From Syntrophobacteraceae bacterium (GTDB lineage Bacteria > Desulfobacterota > Syntrophobacteria > Syntrophobacterales > Syntrophobacteraceae): a stretch of DNA of 33,229 nt. Location: NCBI GenBank assembly GCA_003165235.1, contig PLSV01000120.1:30513-63741 (forward strand). Direction: 5' to 3'. Position 1 is the first letter of the stretch; each line of letters opens with the position of its first letter. The position numbers were made by a program, and so were the translations under genes. Under the pieces are notes generated by a model that saw only the letters and a list, made by a program, of their open reading frames with translations, did not search any database and was not told where the DNA came from. Positions 8,230 to 16,912 of this stretch are shown here, piece by piece.

Positions 8230-8673
8230 CTAAGACTGGGAATCTGTTATACTGCCCTTGCACGCCGGACAATACCCGTGAAGGACCACTTGCTGCCGCA
8301 GCACGCGGAATCCGTTTTGCTCGGGGACCGATATTTTCTGCGCTCCAACTATACTGTCAGCATCCTGGATCGATTGACATTCCAGGCAGACCATGTGGTG
8401 GTGTGGACCAGTTATCGCGTCGTACCGGGCAACTTCTGTTATCGGACTCACCTTCTGAATGAGGCCGACTTCGTAGAGCTTCTCGAGCGTCTTGTAAACG
8501 GTTCCCAGAGAAATCATTGGGAAGCGCTTCCTGACCTGCTGATAAATAGCCTCAGCGCTCGGATGTTCTTTGGTGAAATACAGGGCCTGATAGATGGCCA
8601 GACGCTGATAGGTTACCTGAAGGCCATGCTCTCTCAGGGTTGCAATGAAATCTTTGTCGTTTTTCACCTCCAT
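8230..8673 (-). CDS. perR: PerR-type Fur-family peroxide regulator
   Basis: A 147-residue winged-helix Fur-family repressor. Counting from the chosen ATG, His37, Asp85, His91, His93 and Asp104 coincide with the regulatory metal ligands of Bacillus subtilis PerR. Asp85 in RYDAITGPHHH is the position where Fur proteins carry Glu, so peroxide sensing by iron-catalysed histidine oxidation is likely. Two structural zinc CxxC pairs are present, Cys96/Cys99 and Cys135/Cys138. The start at 8673 has AAAGAGG upstream; an in-frame 27-residue extension is rejected because it breaks this correspondence. The gene lies 118 bases downstream of mnmG. An inverted repeat at 8745-8760 could be an autoregulatory operator. 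Rubrerythrin at 51-542 is a plausible target. The sensing mode is inferred from ligands, not tested. Confidence 0.85.
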   Translation of the reverse strand: MEVKNDKDFIATLREHGLQVTYQRLAIYQALYFTKEHPSAEAIYQQVRKRFPMISLGTVYKTLEKLYEVGLIQKVSPITEVARYDAITGPHHHMVCLECQSIQDADSIVGAQKISVPEQNGFRVLRQQVVLHGYCPACKGSITDSQS

Positions 8674-8744
8674 GACCTCTTTCCCCCTTTGTTTTTGGAG
8701 CAGGAACGGGAGCAGCAATGGGACGACCCTGTTTCCTACTATAT

Positions 8745-8760
8745 GTAAACTCAAATTTAC
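8745..8760. promoter_or_regulatory. Candidate PerR autoregulatory operator
   Basis: GTAAA (8745-8749) and TTTAC (8756-8760) form an inverted repeat with a 6-base spacer, 72 bases upstream of the perR start. A TATAGT -10-like element lies beside it on the minus strand. It is AT-rich and short like Fur-family operators but not a clear match to the Bacillus Per box. Confidence 0.35.
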
Positions 8761-8790
8761 GCAAGCAAAATCTACTAATAATGTGTATTT

Positions 8791-10683
8791 CTAAGCAGCA
8801 CTTTCCACTTTAGGAGACAACTCTCGAAAACGCTTGAGAAAAACGAGTAAGATGGAAATGGCCGCAGGGGTTATTCCAGGTATTCTCGATGCCTGTCCAA
8901 TCGAAACCGGTTGTACTGCCGCCAGCTTCTGCCTGACTTCGTTTGATAACCCTGGAACCTGATCGCAGCGGAAATCCGGCGGAATCCGCATTTCTTCGAG
9001 TTGTTTGAACCTGTTCACTTCAGCTTCCTGCCGCCGCAGATAGCCTTGGTACTTGCACTCGATTTCGACCTGTTCCTTCGTTCTTTCCGAAAGCGTCGGA
9101 TCTGCGTCCCCGCAAAGCGCCTCCAGATCAGAATAGGAAAGTTCAGGCCTTTTGAGGAGCTTTTCCAGCGAGACCGGCTCATCGAGCGGGTTGGAGCCTC
9201 TGTTGGCTAGCATTGCGCTCACTTGGGAAGACGGCCGCACAAATGTCTTCCGAAGTCTTTCCAGTTCGGCGCTAACCGCTTCACGCCGGTCCAGAAGCTC
9301 CCTGAAGACTGAATAATCATGAAGTCCAAGCTCGTATCCCTTTTCCAGGAGGCGCAAATCGGCGTTGTCCTCCCGCAATAGAACGCGGTATTCCGACCGG
9401 GAGGTGAAAATTCTGTATGGTTCGTTGGTCCCTTTTGTGACCAGATCATCGATCATGACGGCAATGTAGGCTTCCGAGCGGTCCAGAAGAAACGGCGGCC
9501 TTTTTTGGACCTTAAGGGCAGCGTTCAGGCCGGCCCACATTCCCTGAGCAGCCGCTTCTTCATAGCCGGAGGTCCCGTTTATCTGACCTGCCAGGAAAAG
9601 GCCTTCCACCAGCTTCGTCTCAAGAGTGGGATACAGTTGCGTAGGCTGAATGAAATCATATTCGATTGCGTAGGCAGGCCGCATTATCTCGGCGTATTCA
9701 AGCCCCGGGATCGAGTGAATCAAATTGAGCTGAATTTCAACGGGAAGCGAATTACCCGTGCCGCTGGCATATATCTCCTCAGTATCCAAACCCTCAGGCT
9801 CAAGAATGATCTGATGAAAATCCTTTTGTGGAAACTTCATCACCTTGTCTTCCAATGACGGGCAGTAGCGCGCCGAAACACCCTGGATGGCGCCGTTGTA
9901 CAGTGGGGAAAGATGAATATGACGGCGAATGAGATCGTGGGTCCTTTCGGCAGTGCGCCCGATGTAGCATGACGCCTGCGTGAGAGGGAGATTTTCGGTG
10001 AACAGTGAAAAAGGCCTCGGTTCGGCATCGCCCTGCTGTTCGCGAAAAGAGCCGAAATCGATGCTCCGGCGGAGGATTCGGGCCGGGGTCCCCGTTTTCA
10101 TCCTGCCAAAAACAAACCCTAAGTCCTGCAACTGATCGGCAAGCGCGATGGACGGGAACTCGCCCGCCCTGCCCGATGGAATCCGGCTGTTCCCAATATG
10201 GATGAGCCCGTGCAGAAAAGTCCCGGTCGATACAACAACCACCGCGGATTCGTAAAAAACCCCGAACTGGTCAATTATTCCAGATATCTTTCCATTCTCG
10301 ATAAGCAGGGACTCAACCAGGGACTGCTTTAAATCCAGATTTGGCTGAAGCTCCAATGTGTGCTTCATCGCCGTTCGATAGCGCACTTTGTCGTTTTGAG
10401 TCCGAGTGCCACGAACGGCAGGTCCTTTTTTTGTGTTCAGCAAGCGGAACTGGATTGCGCTCTGGTCGGAAACCCTGGCCATCTCTCCCCCCAGCGCGTC
10501 GATTTCCCTCACCAGGCAGCCTTTGCCAATTCCACCTATCGAAGGCGAACAGGGCATGTGGCCGACCGTATCCAGACACATGGACATAACCAGAGTCTTG
10601 CAGCCCAGCCGCGCGGCGGCAAGCGCCGCCTCACAGCCGGCATGGCCTGCCCCTATCACTATGACGTCGTATTGTCCCGCCAT
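8791..10683 (-). CDS. mnmG: tRNA uridine-5-carboxymethylaminomethyl modification enzyme MnmG (GidA)
   Basis: A 630-residue FAD-dependent enzyme, the usual length for MnmG. The N-terminal FAD-binding motif is [21 protein letters not shown], followed by [12 protein letters not shown] and [19 protein letters not shown]. The C-terminal region ends with the helical GIDA-associated domain containing [19 protein letters not shown]. With MnmE it modifies the wobble uridine (position 34) of certain tRNAs in the cytoplasm. The ATG at 10683 starts directly at the FAD domain; an upstream TTG at 10710 adds nine residues without a ribosome-binding site. A promoter with an overlapping palindrome lies at 10821-10853. 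No mnmE, rsmG or parAB genes are adjacent, unlike many genomes where gidA sits near the replication origin. Confidence 0.97.
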   Translation of the reverse strand: MAGQYDVIVIGAGHAGCEAALAAARLGCKTLVMSMCLDTVGHMPCSPSIGGIGKGCLVREIDALGGEMARVSDQSAIQFRLLNTKKGPAVRGTRTQNDKVRYRTAMKHTLELQPNLDLKQSLVESLLIENGKISGIIDQFGVFYESAVVVVSTGTFLHGLIHIGNSRIPSGRAGEFPSIALADQLQDLGFVFGRMKTGTPARILRRSIDFGSFREQQGDAEPRPFSLFTENLPLTQASCYIGRTAERTHDLIRRHIHLSPLYNGAIQGVSARYCPSLEDKVMKFPQKDFHQIILEPEGLDTEEIYASGTGNSLPVEIQLNLIHSIPGLEYAEIMRPAYAIEYDFIQPTQLYPTLETKLVEGLFLAGQINGTSGYEEAAAQGMWAGLNAALKVQKRPPFLLDRSEAYIAVMIDDLVTKGTNEPYRIFTSRSEYRVLLREDNADLRLLEKGYELGLHDYSVFRELLDRREAVSAELERLRKTFVRPSSQVSAMLANRGSNPLDEPVSLEKLLKRPELSYSDLEALCGDADPTLSERTKEQVEIECKYQGYLRRQEAEVNRFKQLEEMRIPPDFRCDQVPGLSNEVRQKLAAVQPVSIGQASRIPGITPAAISILLVFLKRFRELSPKVESAA

Positions 10684-10820
10684 TTCAAAACCTGACCTTA
10701 CGCCAGACAATCGGGAAAAATGAGCAAACGGCCGGCCCCTTTTCGAGCACTCCCTGGTCGATGAAAACCATTACGTTTCCCTTATCAATCTTATATACCG
10801 CACAATTTACAGTTTAATTT

Positions 10821-10849
10821 AGTATAATTGGCCTCATTATTGTGCACAA
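10821..10849 (-). promoter_or_regulatory. Predicted sigma-70 promoter of mnmG
   Basis: Read on the minus strand, TTGTGC (10844-10849) and TATACT (10821-10826) are separated by 17 bases. The -10 matches consensus at five of six positions and the -35 at three. The mnmG start is about 130 bases downstream. The -35 lies inside the palindrome at 10836-10853. Confidence 0.5.
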
Positions 10850-10853
10850 TAAT
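10836..10853. promoter_or_regulatory. 18-base perfect palindrome, candidate operator
   Basis: ATTATTGTGCACAATAAT is its own reverse complement. It covers the -35 of the predicted mnmG promoter, a standard repressor position. The core TTGT-GC-ACAA resembles sites used by some GntR-family regulators. The cognate regulator is not identifiable here. Confidence 0.5.
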
Positions 10854-10897
10854 TGAAATTTTACAAATGTTTATTTGAAACCAATTTAACGTCGGAT

Positions 10898-11668
10898 CTA
10901 TCCTATTTGCCGGTTGCTTGCATCGAGCAGCCTTGCGACATTACGGCCGATGATCGCCCCCTGCTGTTTGCCGGTGAGGTTCAGTCCCAGAATTTTGTGC
11001 AGCTCGAAGGCGGGATCTCCGAAGGGGAAATCGGAGCCGAACATCAACCTTTCACAACCATAACGCGAGACGTAGTCCCTGATGTCGCCGGCCGGCGCAA
11101 GGGCGGTGTCCGCATAAATGTTGGGCATTTCCCATATACCCTTGCGGCGGAGAAGGTCATATCCTCCGTTAAGCATCCCGCAGTGGGGAATGATCACTTT
11201 TACTCCGGAAGCCAGTTCGTTTATGAAATAGAGCGTATTTTCAAATTCTTCTTCAAGGCAGACCGGCATGTTTCGCCTTCGGATTTCGGAGATCGCAGCC
11301 GCACAGTTGGAATGCTCATAGTTATAGACCGGCTCCCGGGGATGCCTGTGCCATTTGATCCCCTTGTGGGCCGGGCTCAACTGCTCCACGGCAAAGTCAT
11401 TCCAGATGAAGAAATAGGGATATACTTCGAACTCAGACGTCGAGACTGAAAGAAGATACTCGTTTGACTCGGCTCTCCTGCGCCGCCATTCCCCGGTATC
11501 CCTGAAATGCGGATCATACCTGTCGTAGATTTCCATGACGGGAGAGAACATCACCGCCCCTCCTATACCGCTGCCTCCGATTTGCGCAATATAATCGTGA
11601 AGATCCTGGGGCGGGAAGGCGTCCATGCGGCCGCAATGGGCGTGAGCGTCGATTATCCTGGGGCTCAT
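10898..11668 (-). CDS. Amidohydrolase-family (TIM-barrel) metal-dependent hydrolase
   Basis: A 256-residue protein of the amidohydrolase-2 superfamily, which includes decarboxylases and lactonases. It begins MSPRIIDAHAHCG with the metal-binding HxH on the first strand. Later it has GIKWH, VIIPHCG with a metal-ligand histidine, and the terminal GSDFPFG aspartate motif. It is cytoplasmic, with no signal peptide. The ATG at 11668 follows AAGAGGAT; a longer in-frame reading upstream overlaps oppF and is spurious. It lies 19 bases after oppF on the same strand, so it is probably co-transcribed with the two transporter ATPases and may act on an imported compound, which is inference. The substrate cannot be assigned. 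Confidence 0.8.
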   Translation of the reverse strand: MSPRIIDAHAHCGRMDAFPPQDLHDYIAQIGGSGIGGAVMFSPVMEIYDRYDPHFRDTGEWRRRRAESNEYLLSVSTSEFEVYPYFFIWNDFAVEQLSPAHKGIKWHRHPREPVYNYEHSNCAAAISEIRRRNMPVCLEEEFENTLYFINELASGVKVIIPHCGMLNGGYDLLRRKGIWEMPNIYADTALAPAGDIRDYVSRYGCERLMFGSDFPFGDPAFELHKILGLNLTGKQQGAIIGRNVARLLDASNRQIG

Positions 11669-11687
11669 CGATCCTCTTTTGCCCATC

Positions 11688-12677
11688 CTACAGCCGGGCG
11701 GAGACCCGATCATAGGCCAGGCATTTGACCCAGTGGCCGGGCGATATCTCCTGCAGTTCGGGTGAAATCTTTTCGCATTCCGGTTCCGACTGAGGACAAC
11801 GCGGCCGAAAAATACAGAATTCAGGAAGTGAGGGTCCGGCAGTTTCCATGGCCGCCTTCCAGTGTTCTTTTGAGCGGTTCGGGTCGAGCAGCGGGATTGC
11901 TTCGAGTAAGGCCCGAGTATAAGGATGGCCGGGGTTGTGGAACAGTTCCACGGCTTCTGCGAGTTCGACGATTTGCCCGCGGTACATAACGGCAACCCGG
12001 TCACTGATGTGGCGCACGACCGACAGATCATGCGAGATAAACAGGTAGGTCAGTTTGAACTCCTGCTGTAGATCCTTAAGGAGGTTAATCACCTGCGCCT
12101 GTATGGAGACGTCGAGTGCGGAAAGCGGCTCGTCGCAGATAACCAGTTCAGGGTGGAGAGCCAGGGCCCGAGCAATTCCAATCCTCTGGCGCTGTCCGCC
12201 GCTGAACTCATGCGGGTAGCGGTTGATGTGCTCGGGGCGAAGTCCAACCACCTCCATGATCCGGCGCACCGCTTCCTTTTGCTCGACAGGAGTTCCTATG
12301 TTATGTATGAGCAGGCCTTCCCCGATAATGCGCCCAACTGTTTGCCGCGGATTAAGCGAAGAGTAAGGGTCTTGAAATATGATCTGCATGCGTCTCCTGA
12401 CATGATGCAGCTTTTCGCCGTGCAGTGAGGCGATGTCCTGTCCGTCGAATAAAACCCGGCCTTCCGTTGGAGGTTCAAGACCGAGAATCACCCTGCCGAG
12501 GGTGGATTTTCCACATCCGCTCTCTCCCACGAGACCCAGTGTTTGACCTCGGCCGACCTCCAGATCGACTCCGTCCACGGCTTTTACAGTCCCGATTTCG
12601 CGGCGGAAAAGCCCCTCGGTTATGGGATAGTATTTCTTGACCCCGCTAATTTTTAAAAGCTCCGATCCTTGAAGCAA
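11688..12677 (-). CDS. oppF: Oligopeptide/dipeptide ABC transporter ATPase (OppF/DppF type)
   Basis: A 329-residue ABC ATPase. Walker A is GESGCGKST (51-59). The signature is FSGGQRQRIGIARAL and Walker B is LVICDEPLSALD. The C-terminal Opp-type extension includes CIFRPRCPQSEPEC, a cysteine-rich element typical of peptide/nickel transporter ATPases. It energises uptake at the inner membrane together with OppD. The start is taken as TTG at 12677, six bases after AGGAGGG; another TTG at 12683 touches that ribosome-binding site and is less likely. It follows oppD closely and precedes the amidohydrolase gene. No permease or binding-protein genes are adjacent. The substrate may be peptides, nickel or another small solute. 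Confidence 0.9.
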   Translation of the reverse strand: MLQGSELLKISGVKKYYPITEGLFRREIGTVKAVDGVDLEVGRGQTLGLVGESGCGKSTLGRVILGLEPPTEGRVLFDGQDIASLHGEKLHHVRRRMQIIFQDPYSSLNPRQTVGRIIGEGLLIHNIGTPVEQKEAVRRIMEVVGLRPEHINRYPHEFSGGQRQRIGIARALALHPELVICDEPLSALDVSIQAQVINLLKDLQQEFKLTYLFISHDLSVVRHISDRVAVMYRGQIVELAEAVELFHNPGHPYTRALLEAIPLLDPNRSKEHWKAAMETAGPSLPEFCIFRPRCPQSEPECEKISPELQEISPGHWVKCLAYDRVSARL

Positions 12678-12688
12678 GCACAACCCTC

Positions 12689-13657
12689 CTAATAGAGCCA
12701 GCAGCGCACCGGGTGAGCCCCAGCCGGCTCGATCAACTCCGGTTCTTCTCTAAAGCAGCGGTCAAAAGACCACGGGCATCTGGTGTTGAATCTGCATCCG
12801 GGCGGCAGGGAGAGCAGACTGGGAACTACTCCCGGGATCGGTTCGAGCCTGATCCTCTCCTCTCCGATCACGCGGCCCGGCGCCGAGCGCATCAGTCCCT
12901 GTGTGTAGGGGTGGAGCGGATTTTCGAAAAGCTCTTTAACGCCCGCGTGCTCCACGACCCGTCCGGTGTACATCACAAGGACCTGCTCGGCCATCTCGGC
13001 TATCACGCCAAGATCATGGGTAATTAGCAAAATCGCCATACCGTGCGTTTGGCGCAGATCGTCGAGAAGCATAAGTATCTGTGCCTGGATGGTTACGTCC
13101 AGAGCAGTCGTAGGTTCATCCGCGATGATAAGGCGAGGATTGCAGGCTACCGCCATCGCTATCACTACGCGCTGGCGCATGCCGCCGCTCATTTGATGCG
13201 GATAGTCCCTCATCCTGATTTCGGGCGATTGTATACCCACCCGGCGCAAAAGATCGGTTACCTGAAGGCGGGCCTCCTTTTTCGAAATCCCTTTGTGCCG
13301 CAACAGGACTTCAGCGATCTGGTCTTCGACCCGGAACACGGGGTTGAGCGAAGTCATAGGCTCCTGGAAAATCATCGAGATTTCGTTTCCCCGTATCGAT
13401 TGCATTTCATGTTCGGGAATTAAAAGAAGGTTTTCCCCCCTGAACCAGATCTCGCCACCTGCCGCTACCCCGGGAGGAGGAACAAGGCGCAGAATGGAAA
13501 GGGCGCACACGCTCTTGCCGCATCCTGACTCGCCGACAATTCCCAGCACCTGTCTTTCGGACATCTTAAAGCTGACAGAATCCACCGCCCGCGCGATCCC
13601 CGCCTCGGTAAGGAAATATGTTTTCAAATCTTTTACTTCGAGAAGAGCTGAATTCAT
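12689..13657 (-). CDS. oppD: Oligopeptide/dipeptide ABC transporter ATPase (OppD/DppD type)
   Basis: A 322-residue ABC ATPase. Walker A is GESGCGKS (42-49). The signature is [16 protein letters not shown] and Walker B is [16 protein letters not shown]-terminal Opp extension has clustered cysteines ([14 protein letters not shown] and a Cys near the end), like the iron-sulfur-binding tail described for DppD. It pairs with OppF as the nucleotide-binding heterodimer of a solute importer. The ATG at 13657 follows TTGGAG; the seven-residue upstream extension is unlikely. It is first in the oppD-oppF-amidohydrolase operon, with a good promoter at 13710-13738. The absence of oppA, oppB and oppC nearby is unusual. 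Confidence 0.92.
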   Translation of the reverse strand: MNSALLEVKDLKTYFLTEAGIARAVDSVSFKMSERQVLGIVGESGCGKSVCALSILRLVPPPGVAAGGEIWFRGENLLLIPEHEMQSIRGNEISMIFQEPMTSLNPVFRVEDQIAEVLLRHKGISKKEARLQVTDLLRRVGIQSPEIRMRDYPHQMSGGMRQRVVIAMAVACNPRLIIADEPTTALDVTIQAQILMLLDDLRQTHGMAILLITHDLGVIAEMAEQVLVMYTGRVVEHAGVKELFENPLHPYTQGLMRSAPGRVIGEERIRLEPIPGVVPSLLSLPPGCRFNTRCPWSFDRCFREEPELIEPAGAHPVRCWLY

Positions 13658-13709
13658 CAATCTCCAATGCCGCATCATTTTGATGAGGGGCTTTCAAGCA
13701 ATCCAAACA

Positions 13710-13738
13710 AGTATAGTTATCGCCGGTTTTATTAACAA
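13710..13738 (-). promoter_or_regulatory. Predicted sigma-70 promoter of the oppD-oppF-amidohydrolase operon
   Basis: On the minus strand TTGTTA (13733-13738) and TATACT (13710-13715) are separated by exactly 17 bases. They match consensus at four and five of six positions. The oppD start lies about 50 bases downstream. Confidence 0.6.
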
Positions 13739-13785
13739 GTATCTGTTTCGAAAGCAAAAAGGAGTTCACGAAAGGCGGCTGTAAA

Positions 13786-13808
13786 ACCGGTTACAATAAT
13801 TGTCCGGT
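13786..13808. repeat. Imperfect nested palindrome in the oppD/GH-GT divergent region
   Basis: ACCGG (13786-13790) and CCGGT (13804-13808) flank ACAAT-A-ATTGT (13793-13803). The outer arms are offset by two bases. Its place between divergent promoters makes a regulator site possible. Confidence 0.3.
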
Positions 13809-13818
13809 AGAGCTAAGC

Positions 13819-13856
13819 GCGCACAAATCGTAACCGATGTGCGCAAAAATCGTAAC
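13819..13856. repeat. Two 16-base direct repeats with 22-base period
   Basis: GCGCACAAATCGTAAC (13819-13834) and GCGCAAAAATCGTAAC (13841-13856) differ at one position and start 22 bases apart, about two DNA helix turns. GCGCAC (13819-13824) and GTGCGC (13839-13844) also form an inverted repeat. The pair lies 136 bases upstream of the glycosyltransferase gene in a divergent region, as expected for a regulator binding the same face of DNA twice. Confidence 0.55.
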
Positions 13857-13991
13857 ATTCAAGTTCGAGATTTTGCGGACTGGCAAGATTTAGTAGCAAT
13901 ATTAACATATTAAGCAGTGGTACGTTTATTGCCTAGTCCAATGTGGGGTTCGCTCAACACCGGACCCAATGTTCCATGAGAGAGGAAAAAG

Positions 13992-16745
13992 ATGACTATC
14001 AAGCATAGTAATGCCGTGTCCGATGTATCAGCCGAGGGTCCCGAAAGCCAGTCAAACCTGGTGGGAATCGCGGATTCGGCTCCCCCGGCCCTGGATCGAG
14101 GTGTGAGTAGGTTCTTGCGACCAGGCGTCAAACTGGAGGCTGCAAATTCAAAGAAATTTAAACAAGCCGGAGATCTTCTCCAATTTCCGGAAGAAAAACC
14201 CGTGCAGCGGCCGTTTTTTGAAAAACTGAAGCCGAGCGGCATCGCCGAGTTCTACCTCAATCCTCCCAGGCAGATTGCAGTCCGGGAAGGCGTCCGGACT
14301 GTCGTAAAGGGAAAGTTCATCTACGTCGGCGATGAGAAATTCTACATCCGCGGGGTAACCTACGGTCCTTTCAGGCCTGACGAGGATGGTTGTCAATACC
14401 ACGATCCGGATACCGTTGACCGGGATTTCGCGCAAATGGCCGCAAACGGCATAAATGCGGTCAGAACCTACACTGTGCCTCCCAGATGGCTTCTTGATAT
14501 AGCCCTCAAGCATAATCTGCGCGTCATGATAGGGCTGCCATGGGAAGAACACATTACTTTCCTCGATGATAGAAAACTGGCGAAAGATATCGAGCGACGG
14601 GTGCGCGAAGGCGTTAAGGCCTGCGCCGGACATGCCGCAGTGCTCTGTTTTACTATTGGCAACGAGATTCCCTCATCGATTGTGCGCTGGCATGGGCGGC
14701 GGCGCACCCAATCTTTCCTGGAGCGGCTATACAAAGCAGTAAAAGAGGTTGACCCGGAGGCCCTGGTTACTTATGTAAACTTTCCCACGACCGAATACCT
14801 TGAACTTCCTTTCGTTGATTTCGTTTCCTTCAACGTCTATCTGGAGACAAGGGAAAAGCTGGAAGGTTACCTGGCGCGTCTCCAAAACCTGGCGGGCGAA
14901 AAGCCGCTGGTCATGGCTGAAATCGGCCTGGACAGCATGCGAAACTGCCAGGACGTCCAGGCTTCGACGCTGGAGTGGCAGATCAGGTCAACTTTTGCGA
15001 CCGGGTGTTCCGGTATTTTCGTTTTTTCCTGGACCGATGAATGGCACAGGGGCGGCTTTGATATCGAAGACTGGGGGTTCGGCCTCACCGACCGAAACCG
15101 CAACCCCAAGGCATCGCTGGCAAGCGTCAGCAAGGCTTACGCCCAAGTCCCCTTCCCTGCCGATCTTAACTGGCCGAGCATTTCGGTTGTCGTCTGCACC
15201 TACAACGGGCATCGGACCATCCGCGACTGCCTGGAAGGCCTCAGAAAGGTCGATTATCCCAACTTCGAGGTAATTGTCGTAAACGACGGTTCCACCGACG
15301 GCTCTGAGATAATAGCAAAAGAGTACGGCTTCAGGGTGATTTCCATTCCAAACGGCGGCCTGAGCAACGCCCGCAATGTCGGAATGCGCGCCTCAATGGG
15401 CGAGATTGTGGCGTATATCGATGACGACGCCGTTCCCGACCCGCAGTGGCTTACCTATCTTGCGGCGACTTTTCTTTCTACAGATCACGTTGGGGTTGGC
15501 GGCCCGAATATCCCGCCCGCCGATGACGGCCCCACAGCCGAATGCGTTGCAAACGCCCCTGGAGGGCCGGTTCAAGTTCTTCTGACCGACCGGGAGGCAG
15601 AGCACATCCCGGGCTGCAACATGGCGTTTCGCAAAGCCGCTTTGGAGGCCATCGGGGGTTTCGACGCGCAGTTCCGGATCGCCGGAGACGACGTCGATCT
15701 TTGCTGGCGGATTCAGAAGCGTGGATGGACGCTGGGTTTCAATCCGGCAGCGATGGTGTGGCACCATCGCCGCAATTCCGTCAAAAGCTATTGGAAACAA
15801 CAGTTAAACTACGGGAAAGCCGAAGGTTACCTGGAGCGCAAATGGCCTGAAAAATACAATGCCGCCGGGCATATCCCCTGGGCCGGAAGGATCTATTTTA
15901 AAGGCTTCGAACAGCTTCTGGGCTGCTTCCGGGGCAGGATCTACCAGGGCACATGGGGCAGCGCCCTGTTTCAATCGATCTACCAGCCCGCCCCCAGCCT
16001 TATGTGGTCGCTGCCACTCATGCCCGAATGGATTGTAGTAGTGGCGGCCCTTGGCTTCTTTTCGCTGCTGGGAATGGAGTGGACTCCCCTTCTGCTCGCG
16101 CTTCCTCTTTTCCTTCTGGCCGTCGCACTGCCTGTAGCGCATGCGGTATCGTGCGCCTCCAGGCTCTCTTTCCTCCACTTCCCGGCCCCGGAGCGGCGCA
16201 AACTACAGGCGCTCACCGCTTTTCTCCATCTGATGCAGCCAATGGCGCGCCTGATCGGAAGGATTAAACTCGGTTTGACCCCCTGGCGCAGATGCGGCGT
16301 AGTCTCCGGCATAGCGCTCCCTCTGCCGTGGCCCAGGACCTTCACTATCTGGAGCCAACAGTGGCGCTCGCCTATTGCCTGGCTCGAATCGGTCGAGCAA
16401 GGGGTAAAAGCCCTGAGGGCGGTCGTGCTGAGAGGCGGCGACTATGACGGCTGGGACCTGGAGCTGCGCGGAGGTTTGCTCGGTTCGGTTCGCATGCTTA
16501 TGGCCGTCGAAGAGCACGGCGGCGGAAATCAGTTCATCCGAGTAAAGAGCTGGCCCCGCTGCACTCCCGCCGGGATATTCATGACCCTGTTTTTCGCAGC
16601 CCTGGGGGCCGCTTCAGCCACCGCTCAGGCATGGGTCGCCTGCGGAGTGCTCAATGCGATCGCCATCGTCTTGATGATGCGTGTCCTGATAGAGTGCTCC
16701 CTGGCAATGTCAACGGTGAGCGAGGTGCTCGATCATGAGAAATAG
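13992..16745 (+). CDS. Glycoside hydrolase / family 2 glycosyltransferase fusion, membrane protein
   Basis: A 917-residue protein with four parts. Residues 1-110 are low in recognisable features. Residues about 110-390 form a TIM-barrel glycoside hydrolase of clan GH-A (GH2/GH5-like), with TIGNE giving acid/base Glu225 and AEIGLD giving nucleophile Glu310. Residues about 395-640 form a GT2 glycosyltransferase with VVVCTYNG, VVNDGSTDGSE, the metal-binding DDD (477-479), HIPGCNMAFR and GDDVDLCWR. The C-terminal part has hydrophobic segments at about 675-720 and 860-905, implying inner-membrane anchoring. It probably makes and trims or remodels an exported polysaccharide or glycolipid. The ATG follows GAGAGG. 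It is a single-gene unit with a terminal hairpin. Domain order is clear; product, polarity and sugar are unknown. Confidence 0.85.
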   Translation: MTIKHSNAVSDVSAEGPESQSNLVGIADSAPPALDRGVSRFLRPGVKLEAANSKKFKQAGDLLQFPEEKPVQRPFFEKLKPSGIAEFYLNPPRQIAVREGVRTVVKGKFIYVGDEKFYIRGVTYGPFRPDEDGCQYHDPDTVDRDFAQMAANGINAVRTYTVPPRWLLDIALKHNLRVMIGLPWEEHITFLDDRKLAKDIERRVREGVKACAGHAAVLCFTIGNEIPSSIVRWHGRRRTQSFLERLYKAVKEVDPEALVTYVNFPTTEYLELPFVDFVSFNVYLETREKLEGYLARLQNLAGEKPLVMAEIGLDSMRNCQDVQASTLEWQIRSTFATGCSGIFVFSWTDEWHRGGFDIEDWGFGLTDRNRNPKASLASVSKAYAQVPFPADLNWPSISVVVCTYNGHRTIRDCLEGLRKVDYPNFEVIVVNDGSTDGSEIIAKEYGFRVISIPNGGLSNARNVGMRASMGEIVAYIDDDAVPDPQWLTYLAATFLSTDHVGVGGPNIPPADDGPTAECVANAPGGPVQVLLTDREAEHIPGCNMAFRKAALEAIGGFDAQFRIAGDDVDLCWRIQKRGWTLGFNPAAMVWHHRRNSVKSYWKQQLNYGKAEGYLERKWPEKYNAAGHIPWAGRIYFKGFEQLLGCFRGRIYQGTWGSALFQSIYQPAPSLMWSLPLMPEWIVVVAALGFFSLLGMEWTPLLLALPLFLLAVALPVAHAVSCASRLSFLHFPAPERRKLQALTAFLHLMQPMARLIGRIKLGLTPWRRCGVVSGIALPLPWPRTFTIWSQQWRSPIAWLESVEQGVKALRAVVLRGGDYDGWDLELRGGLLGSVRMLMAVEEHGGGNQFIRVKSWPRCTPAGIFMTLFFAALGAASATAQAWVACGVLNAIAIVLMMRVLIECSLAMSTVSEVLDHEK

Positions 16746-16753
16746 TTTCAAAA

Positions 16754-16782
16754 GGTGGGCAACTCTCCGCTTTTTGCCCACC
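16754..16782 (+). terminator. Hairpin after the GH-GT fusion gene
   Basis: GGTGGGCAA (16754-16762) pairs perfectly with TTGCCCACC (16774-16782) over an 11-base loop, 11 bases after the stop. There is no downstream T-tract, so termination may be partial or factor-dependent. Confidence 0.5.
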
Positions 16783-16912
16783 GTACGGGCCTTGAACTGT
16801 GAAATGGGAGATATAGGCCCCCAATTCGGCTATCGGCAATACTGAAAAAAGGTTCAGGAGATCGACCATGCAGCTAACTGCCTGTTAAGCGGCAAGCAAC
16901 CGCAAAAAACGA

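Noticed and set aside
8130..8462. Plus-strand 110-codon frame over the perR 3' end
   Set aside because: It is antisense to the well-supported PerR reading frame and has no recognisable domain.
10836..10853. Palindrome as a Rex (NADH-sensing) site
   Set aside because: Rex sites have TTGTGAA-type arms with a spacer; here the arms meet directly at GTGCAC, so Rex assignment is not supported.
11669..12031. N-terminal extension of the amidohydrolase by 121 codons
   Set aside because: It overlaps oppF in another frame, lacks homologous features, and the ATG at 11668 has a proper ribosome-binding site in front of the HxH motif.
13819..13856. Start of a CRISPR array
   Set aside because: Only two 16-base repeats with a 6-base gap; no spacer-sized intervals and no cas genes.
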